The notes under the pieces were generated by a model. The model did no database searches. It saw only the letters and a list, made by a program, of their open reading frames with translations, and was not told where the DNA came from. The translations under genes and the position numbers were made by a program. Below are positions 34,775-43,483 of a stretch of 64,000 nt of DNA, one piece after another. The stretch is taken from assembly GCA_016794365.1 (NCBI GenBank), contig JAEUKB010000074.1:1-64000 (forward strand). The letters are read 5' to 3'. This DNA comes from Myxococcales bacterium. GTDB taxonomy: Bacteria; Myxococcota_A; Polyangia; Palsa-1104; JAEUJZ01. Positions within the stretch are counted from its first letter, which is position 1, and each line of letters starts with the position of its first letter.

Positions 34775-35473
34775 ATGAGTGAGACGATCCTGCTGGTCGA
34801 AGACGATGTGTCGATTCGCAAGGCGCTTCAGCTCAACTTGCAGCTCGAAGGCTACGAAGTGCTGTGCGCCGAAGACGGAGAGATCGGACGCAGGCTGTCG
34901 GAAAGCGAGCACACGGATCTGATTGTCGTCGATCTGATGCTGCCTCGGCTGTCGGGTCTGGATCTGATTCGCGAGCTGCGTCAGCGTCGGGCCGAGCTGC
35001 CCATCTTGGTGCTGTCCGCCAAAGATCAGGAAGCCGACAAGGTGATGGCGCTGTCGCTCGGGGCTGATGACTACATGACCAAGCCGTTTGGGCTGGCCGA
35101 GCTGTTGGCGCGTGTGCGAGCACTGCTGCGTCGAGGCCGTCTCCATCGCAGCTTGTCGAGCAACCCGAGCAGTCCGGGCAACAAAGCGACATCGCGCATC
35201 TATCTGGATGTGCCGGGGCGACGGCTGCTCGTCGAAGGCCAAGATATCGAAACCACCGCCAAAGAGTTCGATCTGCTGCGGCTGTTTATGTCGCATCCCG
35301 GGCAAGTGCTGACCCGCGATCAGATCATGCAGCGCATCTGGGGTGGCGAGCACTTTACGCTGCGAACCATCGACAACTTTGTCGTGCGTCTGCGCAGCAA
35401 GATCGAGACAAATCCCGATACGCCGGTTCACTTAGAGACGGTGCGCGGCGTCGGGTATCGCTTCAATCCGTAG
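34775..35473 (+). CDS. OmpR-family response regulator
   Basis: 232 residues. The receiver domain has the acidic pair E9, D10 and the phosphoacceptor D53 (VVDLMLPRLSG), with a Lys in MTKPFG. The C-terminal winged helix (residues ~135-230) ends VRGVGYRFNP, as in OmpR/PhoB proteins. It is the cognate partner of the kinase just upstream. Its targets are unknown; the exported protein downstream is a candidate. Confidence 0.93.
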   Translation: MSETILLVEDDVSIRKALQLNLQLEGYEVLCAEDGEIGRRLSESEHTDLIVVDLMLPRLSGLDLIRELRQRRAELPILVLSAKDQEADKVMALSLGADDYMTKPFGLAELLARVRALLRRGRLHRSLSSNPSSPGNKATSRIYLDVPGRRLLVEGQDIETTAKEFDLLRLFMSHPGQVLTRDQIMQRIWGGEHFTLRTIDNFVVRLRSKIETNPDTPVHLETVRGVGYRFNP

Positions 35474-35564
35474 CGGCTCACAAGGCGCGTGCGCGGAAGC
35501 TGCAAAATCAAGCGGGAGTGTGGCAACATAAGTTCCACTCGGAAGTGTGTCCGAGCCTGTTGCA

Positions 35565-37214
35565 ATGCTTCACGAATGCCGTAGACAGACACCGCTGGTT
35601 CGCCTACGGGCGCTTTGGCTGGGATTCCTGCTCGTGCTTGTGCTCTGTGCGGGCCGAGCGTTCGCGGAAAAGCCGCCACTTGTTGCGACCGCTCCGTTTG
35701 ATGGTCGCGAGCAGCTTCATCCGCCGAAAAAGCCGATCGAGCCGAGCTTTACCGCCAGCGTGGTCTACGACGTGTTGCAAGCCAAGAGCGCCGGTCGTCC
35801 GTATCGATTGCTCGCGCCCGATCTGTGGACCGGCATGGCGCGCGTCAAGCACCAAGGTCAGAGCGCCGATGTCGCGGGAATGGCCAGGCTGCTCGGAGCG
35901 CGGCTGGTGCTGTCCGGTTATGTCGAAGCCACGGGCAGCAAAAAGGGCAAGCCGTATCGGCTGTCGGTCTGGGTGTATTCGGCAGAAGGTGTGCAGCTCG
36001 GCAAGCAGTCGTTTGACCTAGAGCGCAGCCTGCTTCAGCCAGCGGGATTAGCGGATCAAGCGGCAGCGATTTTGCGGCTCATCGAGCAAGCGCTGCTTCA
36101 GACCATCTCGGGCGGTCACGAATCGGCGCTGTCGCAGACGAGCTTGCCCAAGGATTCGTCCGCTGCGAACGTGACGAGCGCGCCTGCTGTGGTCGAGCCG
36201 ATCGAAGAGCCACCGACGGTGATCAAGCCCGGTTCTGCGCTGGTGCCTCCGGTGGTGGGAACGAACCTGCCGCAGCGACAAGGTCAGATCGCGCAGTACG
36301 AAGACAGCGAAGCCGTGCAGTTTGATCCCAACAAGCCCAAGCAGTCGCTCGTGCCGCTCAGTCCCGAAGCGCGTGACATGCTGGAGCGACGGCCCCCGTG
36401 GCAGTCCGCGCTGGAGCTTTGCGCTGGCTACGTCTACAGCACACGACTGCTGCAAAACGAAGGCTCGGACCTGCGCTTTGGACGGTCGGGCACGCACGGC
36501 ATGGTGCTGCTCGGAGAGCTTCATCCGCTGGCGCTTTTGCCATCGTCGGGCGCGTGGCTGTCGGGAATCGGTCTGCGTGCGCAGGTGGTGCTGCCGTTTT
36601 GGTCCGACATTGCGCATGTGCGCGAACCGGGACAGCCTCCGTCGGGATCGTATACCGCCAGCGAGCTGCGCTACGACGTGGCGCTGCGTGCGCATATCAA
36701 TCCATGGAACCTAGAGCGGCGACCCGACTTCGCGCTGGAGCTTCTGTACGGCGAGCACTCGTTTCAGACCGCCGCCAAGAGCAACATCGACTATCTGCGC
36801 ATTCCGCCCGCGAGCTATCGCTACGTCGGTGGTGCGCTCCATGTTCGCTTGTTTCTTTCGCGACGCGTTTCGCTGACGGCGGGCGGCACGCTGGCCAAGC
36901 ACCTGAGCCTGGGACTTCAGACCCGACCCGGTATCGACGACGGAAGCATGATCGCAGCGCGCGACAAGAACGGCTTTCTATCGTACGGACCCGGCAGCGG
37001 CTTTCAGTGGCGCATCGAAGCCGCGACGCAGGTACACGTCTATCGCGGGCTGACGCTCGGTGCGCGCTTCTTTTTCGAGCAAAACCGACTGTCCTTCGAG
37101 GGAAACGGCAACATCCTGACCACCAGCGCGCAGCCCGTCACAGCGGCCAAGGACGAATACTTGGGCGTGATGGCCACCATCGGCTACAGCTACCAGCCCC
37201 GCCTGTTCCGCTAG
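35565..37214 (+). CDS. Exported protein, probably outer-membrane associated
   Basis: About 549 residues from the ATG at 35565, or from a GTG at 35547. The signal peptide is LWLGFLLVLVLCAGRAFA. The N-terminal third (about 30-180) resembles proteins with a periplasmic helical/sheet domain (LGARLVLSGYVEATGSKKGK). A linker of Ser/Pro/Val follows. The C-terminal half has beta-rich segments (ALELCAGYVYSTRLL, LRYDVALRAHINPWN) and ends GYSYQPRLFR, fitting an outer-membrane barrel. No specific family is recognised. It lies downstream of a two-component pair. Confidence 0.6.
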   Translation: MLHECRRQTPLVRLRALWLGFLLVLVLCAGRAFAEKPPLVATAPFDGREQLHPPKKPIEPSFTASVVYDVLQAKSAGRPYRLLAPDLWTGMARVKHQGQSADVAGMARLLGARLVLSGYVEATGSKKGKPYRLSVWVYSAEGVQLGKQSFDLERSLLQPAGLADQAAAILRLIEQALLQTISGGHESALSQTSLPKDSSAANVTSAPAVVEPIEEPPTVIKPGSALVPPVVGTNLPQRQGQIAQYEDSEAVQFDPNKPKQSLVPLSPEARDMLERRPPWQSALELCAGYVYSTRLLQNEGSDLRFGRSGTHGMVLLGELHPLALLPSSGAWLSGIGLRAQVVLPFWSDIAHVREPGQPPSGSYTASELRYDVALRAHINPWNLERRPDFALELLYGEHSFQTAAKSNIDYLRIPPASYRYVGGALHVRLFLSRRVSLTAGGTLAKHLSLGLQTRPGIDDGSMIAARDKNGFLSYGPGSGFQWRIEAATQVHVYRGLTLGARFFFEQNRLSFEGNGNILTTSAQPVTAAKDEYLGVMATIGYSYQPRLFR

Positions 37215-37220
37215 CTCCCT

Positions 37221-37407
37221 GTTCCACGACCGTTCCACGACCGTTCCACGACCGTTCCACGACGTTCCACGATGTTCCACGACGTTCCACGACCGTTCCA
37301 CGACCGTTCCACGACGTTCCACGACTGTTCCACGACGTTCCACGACCGTTCCACGCTGTTCCACGGCTGTTCCACGACCGTTCCACGCTGTTCCACGACC
37401 GTTCCAT
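37221..37407. repeat. Array of 18 GTTCCAC units at 10-11 bp spacing
   Basis: GTTCCAC starts at 37221 and recurs 18 times to 37401 (the last unit ends in T). Spacing is 10 or 11 bases, averaging 10.6, close to one turn of B-DNA. Between units the linkers are GAC, GACC, GAT, GACT, GCT or GGCT. The array fills the gap between the exported-protein gene and the chemosensory operon. It may present one face of the helix to a protein, or be a minisatellite. The 90 bases after it are A+T-rich and probably hold the cheY promoter. Confidence 0.9.
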
Positions 37408-37495
37408 GGGGTGTGGGGCGTACATTTCGTTAAATCTGCTCATATTTGTTAGTTAGAAACCAAAAAATGTTTGATGAGTGATATAGTTACGCTCC

Positions 37496-37918
37496 ATGAC
37501 GGTCTCTTCACTGCGCGCGCTGGTCGTCGATGACTCCGCCACAATCCGTAACTTCGTCACCGCAACCTTGGAACACGCTGGGTACGAAGTCATGACCGCC
37601 AAGAGCGGCCTTGAGGCGCTCAAGGTGCTGCCGAGCGCTTCGTTTCACTTGATCGTGACCGACGTCAACATGCCCGACATCAACGGGCTCGATCTGGTGC
37701 GCTACGTTCGCAACAGCGGGACGCACAAGAGCACGCCGCTTATCATCATCAGCACCGACGGACGAGAGCGTGACCGCGACCGTGGCATGGCGCTCGGAGC
37801 GTCGGCGTACTTGGTCAAGCCGTTTCTTCCCGAGACGCTGATCGAGCTGGCCAAGAAGGTCACTGCGCCGGGGGCGAACGTCGCTCCGCAGATGGCAGCG
37901 CCGGTCAAGAAGTCCTAG
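37496..37918 (+). CDS. cheY: CheY-type single-domain response regulator
   Basis: 140 residues. Acidic residues D12 and D13, phosphoacceptor D56 (IVTDVNMPD) and K108 (YLVKPF) are all present, so it is a complete receiver domain with no output domain. A short Ala/Pro/Lys tail follows. It is the first gene of the chemosensory operon and presumably accepts phosphate from the CheA encoded next. Its downstream target, motor or otherwise, is not evident. Confidence 0.9.
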   Translation: MTVSSLRALVVDDSATIRNFVTATLEHAGYEVMTAKSGLEALKVLPSASFHLIVTDVNMPDINGLDLVRYVRNSGTHKSTPLIIISTDGRERDRDRGMALGASAYLVKPFLPETLIELAKKVTAPGANVAPQMAAPVKKS

Positions 37919-37972
37919 CTTCGCGTCTCCGCCGGGCTTCCGGTGGGCGACCCAGGTGGTGAAGAGACGAAG

Positions 37973-40213
37973 ATGGCCGAGCAAGGCAGCGACAAAGTAC
38001 GGGACGAGTTCCTGTCTGAATCGCAGGAGATCATCGAGCAGCTCAATCGAGACTTGCTCGCGGTCGCCGATGCGTGCCTGGGCCGTGATCCATCGACGGA
38101 AGGCATTCGCGTAGATCCAGACCTGATCAACAGCGCGTTCCGAGCGGTTCACTCGCTCAAAGGGCTGGCGGGTCTGTCGGGCGTCGAGCGGATGATGCAC
38201 ATGTCGCATCACGTCGAGAACCTGCTCGACTCGCTGCGACTTGGGAAAGTGCTGCTGACGCCGCATGTGCTCGATCTGCTGTTCGAGGCGATTGAGCACT
38301 ATCAGCTGATCTGCGCCGAGGTGGCGGATCACAGCCTGCACGCCGCGTCGCAGCCCAGCGCCATCGTGGATGACTTCGTCAATCGCGTAAATCGTGCGGC
38401 CAATCCAGCTGCCAAAGCGCCCGCGAAGAGCAGCAGCGAGCCGAGTCCGAGCGACTTTGAGCTAGATCCCGGCCTGGTGTCGGCGCTGACGGAGTACGAG
38501 GAGCATCGGCTCAAAGAGAACATTCGGACCGGCAAGAACCTGTATCGAATCCTGGGCTCGTTTCCGCTGCTGTCGATCGATGTCGAGCTAGAGAACATCA
38601 AGGCTTCGCTAAAGCCCGTCGGTGAAGTGATTGCGATTGTGCCGGGCTCGTCGGGAACCGATCCAGAGCGAATCGAGCTGGAGGTCTTGCTCGGATCGCA
38701 GCACAACTCGTCAGCGATCGTCGGTGCGGTTGGAAATGCGCCCGCGAAAGTGCTGCAAGTGACAAAGCGCGGTGTGCCGTCGAGCGGCATGTCGCTGAGC
38801 CCGGAACACTCGGGATCGCTGAACACCCAAGGCATTGCGGGTCGCTCTCAGTCGTCGCTGCGCAGTGGCACGGGATCGATCCAGCAGCCGAGCCAAGTGC
38901 AGCTTCCGCAGCAGCCGATCAAAGAGCCTCCTCCGAGTGACAACGACGGAGAGTCAGATGTCGGCGGTGGTCGGCAAGAACCGGGACACACGCTCAAGAG
39001 CGTTTCTCAGACGGTGCGCGTGGACATCCGCAAGCTGGACGTGCTGATGAACATCGTCGGAGAGCTTGCGCTGACCCGATCGGGCATGCAAGCGGTTCAC
39101 GACGAGCTGCGACGCGATCGAGTGCGTGCCGAGCTGGCGCGAGCGCTGCAAGATGAGCTGCGGGCGCTGACTCGGAAGCTCGACGAGCTGCAAGCGGGCA
39201 TCTTGGCGGTGCGAATGGTTCCGCTTCAGCAGGTTTTCGACAAGCTGTCGCGCGTTGTCCGTCGGATGTCGCGGGAAGCGATTGGCAAAGACATTCACTT
39301 TGTCGTGTCCGGCGGAGACACCAAGCTCGACAAGCTGATCATCGAGGAGCTGTCCGATCCGCTGATGCACCTGATTCGCAACGCGATCGATCACGGCATC
39401 GAGGATCAGCAGCTTCGACTGGCTCGTGGCAAGCCAGCGGCGGGAACGGTGGCAATCAACGCGGAGCAGCGCGGCAACCACGTCGTGCTGGAGATCGAGG
39501 ACGACGGCAACGGCATCGACACCCAAGCGCTGGTGCAGCGCGCCGTCGCACGCGGACAGATCAGCGAAGAGCAAGCGCGGGACATGACGCGCGCCGAGAT
39601 CTACGAGCTGATGTTTTTGCCGGGTCTGTCAACGCGCGCAGTGGCCGACGAGACTTCGGGTCGCGGCGTCGGAATGGATGTCGTCAAGACCAACATCTCG
39701 CGCATGGCGGGCATCATCGAAGTGGACTCGGAGCCGGGACACGGAACGCGGCTGACGATCACGCTGCCGATTACGCTCGCGATCATTCAGGCGCTGGTGA
39801 TTCGCGCCGCTGGTCGCTCGTATGCGATTCCGCTCAACTCGGTGATGGAAAGCTTGATGCTCGACTACAAGCAGATCCGCACCATCGAGCGTCGCGAGGT
39901 CATCACGCTGCGCGATCAGACGCTGCCGCTGGTTCGTCTGGAAGACATCTTTTCGCTTCAGCGTCCGCCGGAGATGGCGGAACCGACGCACGGTTACGTG
40001 GTGGTCGTCGCGCTGGCGCAAAATCGGCTCGGCTTGCTCGTCGATGATCTGGTCGGACAGCAAGACATCGTGATCAAGTCGCTCGGCAAGACGCTGCAAG
40101 GCATTCCCGGCATTGCGGGTGCGACGGAGCTAGGTGGTCAGCAGACTGCGCTGGTTCTCGACGTGCGCGCGGTGGCGGAAGAAGCGATGCCGCGCATCTC
40201 GGAGGTGGCGTAG
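37973..40213 (+). CDS. cheA: Chemotaxis histidine kinase CheA
   Basis: 746 residues from the ATG at 37973; a GTG at 37943 is less likely. The Hpt domain has the phosphorylated His60 (FRAVHSLKG). A linker of ~200 residues is rich in Ser, Gln and Pro and contains a small alpha/beta P2-like section. The dimerisation domain VRVDIRKLDVLMNIVGEL, HATPase (LIRNAIDHGIED, GRGVGMDVVKTNI) and a C-terminal CheW-like domain follow. It phosphorylates CheY and CheB on receptor signals. It overlaps the next gene by one base. Confidence 0.95.
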   Translation: MAEQGSDKVRDEFLSESQEIIEQLNRDLLAVADACLGRDPSTEGIRVDPDLINSAFRAVHSLKGLAGLSGVERMMHMSHHVENLLDSLRLGKVLLTPHVLDLLFEAIEHYQLICAEVADHSLHAASQPSAIVDDFVNRVNRAANPAAKAPAKSSSEPSPSDFELDPGLVSALTEYEEHRLKENIRTGKNLYRILGSFPLLSIDVELENIKASLKPVGEVIAIVPGSSGTDPERIELEVLLGSQHNSSAIVGAVGNAPAKVLQVTKRGVPSSGMSLSPEHSGSLNTQGIAGRSQSSLRSGTGSIQQPSQVQLPQQPIKEPPPSDNDGESDVGGGRQEPGHTLKSVSQTVRVDIRKLDVLMNIVGELALTRSGMQAVHDELRRDRVRAELARALQDELRALTRKLDELQAGILAVRMVPLQQVFDKLSRVVRRMSREAIGKDIHFVVSGGDTKLDKLIIEELSDPLMHLIRNAIDHGIEDQQLRLARGKPAAGTVAINAEQRGNHVVLEIEDDGNGIDTQALVQRAVARGQISEEQARDMTRAEIYELMFLPGLSTRAVADETSGRGVGMDVVKTNISRMAGIIEVDSEPGHGTRLTITLPITLAIIQALVIRAAGRSYAIPLNSVMESLMLDYKQIRTIERREVITLRDQTLPLVRLEDIFSLQRPPEMAEPTHGYVVVVALAQNRLGLLVDDLVGQQDIVIKSLGKTLQGIPGIAGATELGGQQTALVLDVRAVAEEAMPRISEVA

Positions 40214-40821
40214 TGGCCCAGCCGAGCAGCCAAGGCTCTTTCGAGCAAAATGGTCGTCATCCGACGGGAGAGCTGCGCCTGGCGCGCGATGTCCTGACGT
40301 TCCATGTTTCCGACGAGGAATACGGAATCGGCATCGAGCACATTCGCGAGATCATCAAGCATCGCGTCGTCACCGAGGTTCCGCGCGTTCCCGGCTTCGT
40401 CGCTGGAATCATCGCGGTGCGTGGGCTGGTGATGCCGGTGCTCGATCTGCGTCAGCGACTGCGAATGCGCTCGGTGGGCGTGTCGCAAAAGTCGCGCATC
40501 TTGATCGTCAGTCGTCCAGCGACGGGAAATGAAAGCGTGGCCGAGGAAGAGCGTGAGCGCTTCGGTCTGATCGTGGATCGCGTGAGCGAAGTGGTGCGCA
40601 TTCACGAAACAGACATCGAGCCACCGACGGTGTTATCGGGCAAAGAGTCCGATTTTGTCGAAGGAATTGGTCGCATTCGCAGCGAAGTCGATGAGTCTTC
40701 TCGTCGAGAAATGCGAATCGGTCCAGGCATGATTACCACCGAGCCACAGCGAATCATCATCTTGCTCGATCTGGTCAAGGTGCTGTCGTTTGAGGTCATA
40801 CGTTCCGGGAGGATGTTATGA
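40213..40821 (+). CDS. cheW: CheW coupling protein (first copy)
   Basis: 202 residues from a GTG whose G is the last base of the CheA stop. The CheW SH3-like fold is seen in VLTFHVSDEEYGIGIEHIREI, VPRVPGFVAGIIAVRGLVMPVLDLRQRL and FGLIVDRVSEVVRI. It has an extra C-terminal region of ~35 residues (SEVDESSRREMRIGPGMI). CheW links receptors to CheA. The next CheW gene overlaps it by four bases. Confidence 0.9.
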   Translation: MAQPSSQGSFEQNGRHPTGELRLARDVLTFHVSDEEYGIGIEHIREIIKHRVVTEVPRVPGFVAGIIAVRGLVMPVLDLRQRLRMRSVGVSQKSRILIVSRPATGNESVAEEERERFGLIVDRVSEVVRIHETDIEPPTVLSGKESDFVEGIGRIRSEVDESSRREMRIGPGMITTEPQRIIILLDLVKVLSFEVIRSGRML

Positions 40822-41384
40822 GCCGGGGACGACCGCTTCGCGGTGGCTTTGGGCAAAGCAGCAAGTCCGCCGAGAGAGACAAAGCGCGCGACGAGATCGT
40901 GCAGCTCTGTGGTTTCCGCATTGGCGACGAGGAATACGCGCTCGACATCATGCGGATCAAAGAAATCATCAACCCGCTACAGATCACGCGGGTTCCGAGG
41001 GCAGCAGCCTTCATCGAAGGCGTCGTCGAGCTGCGTGGCACGATCTTGCCGGTCGTGGACATGCGCAAGCGCTTCGAGCTGCCGCCGCTCACTGCGGAAC
41101 AGCTGGAAGACTACGCGGTCCGTCGAGCACGCAAGTATCTGATCGTTCCCATCGAGGGTCGCTTGGTGGGAATGATCGTCGATCGCGTCTCGGATGTGCT
41201 GCGTGTCTCTCGGGATGCCATTCGGCCACCGCCGCTGCTCACGCAGAACGACAACGCACGATACTTCGCGGGTGTCTGTCACCATCGGGGGCGCATCCTG
41301 ATGGTGCTGGACCTCGACGCCATTTTGACGAGTTCAGAGAGAATCAGCTTGGCGGGGCTCAACGGGGCCGCCAAGGGAGCGTAA
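40818..41384 (+). CDS. cheW: CheW coupling protein (second copy)
   Basis: 188 residues, coupled to the preceding cheW (ATGA), with GGGAGG upstream. The conserved core CGFRIGDEEYALDIMRIKEI, VPRAAAFIEGVVELRGTILPVVDMRKRF and GMIVDRVSDVLRV is clear. The two CheW proteins share their core but differ at both ends. They may bind different receptors, or one may act inside the CheA array and the other as a bridge to the HEAT-repeat protein. Confidence 0.9.
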   Translation: MSRGRPLRGGFGQSSKSAERDKARDEIVQLCGFRIGDEEYALDIMRIKEIINPLQITRVPRAAAFIEGVVELRGTILPVVDMRKRFELPPLTAEQLEDYAVRRARKYLIVPIEGRLVGMIVDRVSDVLRVSRDAIRPPPLLTQNDNARYFAGVCHHRGRILMVLDLDAILTSSERISLAGLNGAAKGA

Positions 41385-41386
41385 GC

Positions 41387-42619
41387 ATGACCGTACACAA
41401 TTCCGCTTATGACCTGGCACAGCTTGCCGCCGTCTTCCGCGATGGCGAAGAGGAAGAGCGTCTCTCGACCGTCCAGAAGCTGTCGCGAGAGCCGGAGGAT
41501 CTCGGTGAGCGTAGAGCGGTGCTGGCGCTCCTTGTCGAGGTCATGGGCGACGATAGCTGGCAGGTTCGCAAGGAGGCGGTGAACGCTGCTCTCCAGTGGG
41601 CTGATACGACGCTGCTGGCAAGCACGCTGGTCGATGCGATGAGCGAGCCGGACAACATCGGTCGTCGCAACGCGGTCATCGAAGGCGTGATGAAGCTCGG
41701 GCCGATCTGCATCGATCCGCTGCTCGCTGCGCTGGCGCAAAAACCCGAGCATCGCAAGGTGCTGGTGGATGTGCTCGGAACGTACGGAGACACGCGCGTG
41801 ATTCCGGCGCTGGGTCAGGCACTTCTCGACGAAGATGCCAACGTCCGCGCTGCCGCGATGGAGCAGCTTGCGTCGTTTTCCAGCGAAGAAGTGGTCCCGG
41901 CGCTTCGTGCGGCGCTGCGCAGCCCGGACATGCTGGTGGCGCTGGCGGCTCTCGACGGACTCAATCGTCAGCACATCGTGTTGCCGATCGCGGAAGTGCT
42001 GCCGCTGCGCGAAGCGGTGGCGCTGCGTCCAGCGATGATGACGTCGCTTGGATATAGCAAAGATGCGGCGGCGGTTCCGGTGCTGATCGACGGTCTGCTC
42101 GACAAAGCCCGAGGCGCACGCGAAGCGGCTCTGGTCGCGCTGTATCGACTGTATCGGCTGCTCGACGATGCGGGCAAAAAACAGGTGATTGACTCGGCCA
42201 AGCGGCTCGATGAAATGGCGGTTCGTTCGTCGCTGCGTGCGCTGCTGGAAGCGACTCCGCCGGTTCGTCAAGCGACGGCGGCGCTGCTCGGCTGGACGGG
42301 ACGACGGGAAATGCTGCGTCCGCTGGTGCTGGCACTCGGCGATGCGGACAAGAGCGTCAGCGAGACCACCGGACAGGCGATCTTGCAGATGGGCGTCGAG
42401 GCGATCTCGGTATTGTGCGACATGCTGCCGACGCTCGATCCGCGCAGTCGCGCGAGCGCATTTCACTTTTTCCATCGTCACTCGAGCGAAATCAGCGACG
42501 AAGGACTGCGCAGTCGGATTCGCTCGTTGCTTGGCTACGGAACTCAGGACAAAAACGCAGCGACGGCTCAGGCTGCGCAGCAAGCGCTGTCGGCGTTTCC
42601 CAAGGTCGTGCAGGACTAA
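41387..42619 (+). CDS. HEAT-repeat protein of the chemosensory operon
   Basis: 410 residues from the ATG at 41387, three bases after the cheW stop. Repeated helical pairs such as DDSWQVRKEAVNAALQWAD, DEDANVRAAAMEQLASFSSE and GAREAALVALYRLYRL identify HEAT (PBS lyase-type) repeats along most of the length. Such solenoids are protein-interaction platforms. Its place between cheW and cheR suggests a scaffold or output partner for this array, as in some myxobacterial chemosensory systems. Confidence 0.8.
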   Translation: MTVHNSAYDLAQLAAVFRDGEEEERLSTVQKLSREPEDLGERRAVLALLVEVMGDDSWQVRKEAVNAALQWADTTLLASTLVDAMSEPDNIGRRNAVIEGVMKLGPICIDPLLAALAQKPEHRKVLVDVLGTYGDTRVIPALGQALLDEDANVRAAAMEQLASFSSEEVVPALRAALRSPDMLVALAALDGLNRQHIVLPIAEVLPLREAVALRPAMMTSLGYSKDAAAVPVLIDGLLDKARGAREAALVALYRLYRLLDDAGKKQVIDSAKRLDEMAVRSSLRALLEATPPVRQATAALLGWTGRREMLRPLVLALGDADKSVSETTGQAILQMGVEAISVLCDMLPTLDPRSRASAFHFFHRHSSEISDEGLRSRIRSLLGYGTQDKNAATAQAAQQALSAFPKVVQD

Positions 42620-42622
42620 CCG

Positions 42623-43483
42623 ATGCCTTCGCCGACCAGCGGCGCGATCGTGCTCGATTCACAAGCGTTTGAGCTGCTCTCTCAGCTCATCTGCGCGCGC
42701 TTTGGCCTGCTGTACACCGCCGAGACGGCTTATCTCATCGAGCGACGACTTCAGCAGCGACTGGAAGTAAACGGAATTGCGTCGTTTTCCGACTACTACC
42801 AGCTGCTGACCGATCCAGCGCAGCCACTTTCGCGACGGGATCGCGAGCTGCAAGAGATCTTCGAGCTGCTCTCGACGCGAGAGACGTACTTTTTCCGCGA
42901 GTCGTATCAGCTGGATGCCTTTCGCGAGGTGCTGCTGCCTCAGCTTCATCACAAGCGTCCGCGCGGTCAGCAGCTGAGCGTGTGGTCAGCGGGCTGCGCG
43001 AGCGGCGAAGAGCCTTACTCGATCGCCGTCGAGATCATCGAAAGTGGCCTGTTCGACGGCTGGAACGTACGCATCATCGGATCGGATCTGTCAAACCAAG
43101 CGCTGCACGCGGCGGTGCAAGGCATTTACGGTCCGTCGTCGTTCCGTCAGACCGATCCCAGCCGTCACAATCGCTACTTTCGTCCGCTCACCGGGCGCTG
43201 GCAGATCATCGAATCGGTCCGTCGGATGTGTACGTTTGTCCGTCTGAACCTGATCGAAGATGACTTCAGCAGCGTCGGAGGACCGTTTGACGCGATCTTC
43301 TGTCGCAACGTCATCATCTACTTCGATCGCAGCGAGAGACAGCGACTCATCGAGCGTCTATCGAACAAGCTGGCACCCGGCGGCTACTTGTTTTTGGGTC
43401 ACGCAGAGTCACTTCTCGACGGAAATACGCCGCTTGGGATTGCGCACCTTGGCCGTGAGCTGGTCTATCGGAAGCCATCATGA
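42623..43483 (+). CDS. cheR: Chemotaxis methyltransferase CheR
   Basis: 286 residues. An N-terminal four-helix domain (LLSQLICARFGLLY) and ELLSTRETYFFRE are followed by the SAM-binding core (WSAGCASGEEPYSIA, IIGSDLSNQAL) and FDAIFCRNVIIYFD. It methylates glutamates of chemoreceptors. Its presence implies receptors encoded elsewhere. It overlaps cheB by four bases. Confidence 0.95.
   Translation: MPSPTSGAIVLDSQAFELLSQLICARFGLLYTAETAYLIERRLQQRLEVNGIASFSDYYQLLTDPAQPLSRRDRELQEIFELLSTRETYFFRESYQLDAFREVLLPQLHHKRPRGQQLSVWSAGCASGEEPYSIAVEIIESGLFDGWNVRIIGSDLSNQALHAAVQGIYGPSSFRQTDPSRHNRYFRPLTGRWQIIESVRRMCTFVRLNLIEDDFSSVGGPFDAIFCRNVIIYFDRSERQRLIERLSNKLAPGGYLFLGHAESLLDGNTPLGIAHLGRELVYRKPS

Noticed and set aside
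37138..37443. Minus-strand ORFs coding for repeated Trp-Asn-Gly-Arg-Thr peptides
   Set aside because: They are a by-product of the GTTCCAC array; there is no start signal, and similar ORFs arise in several frames.
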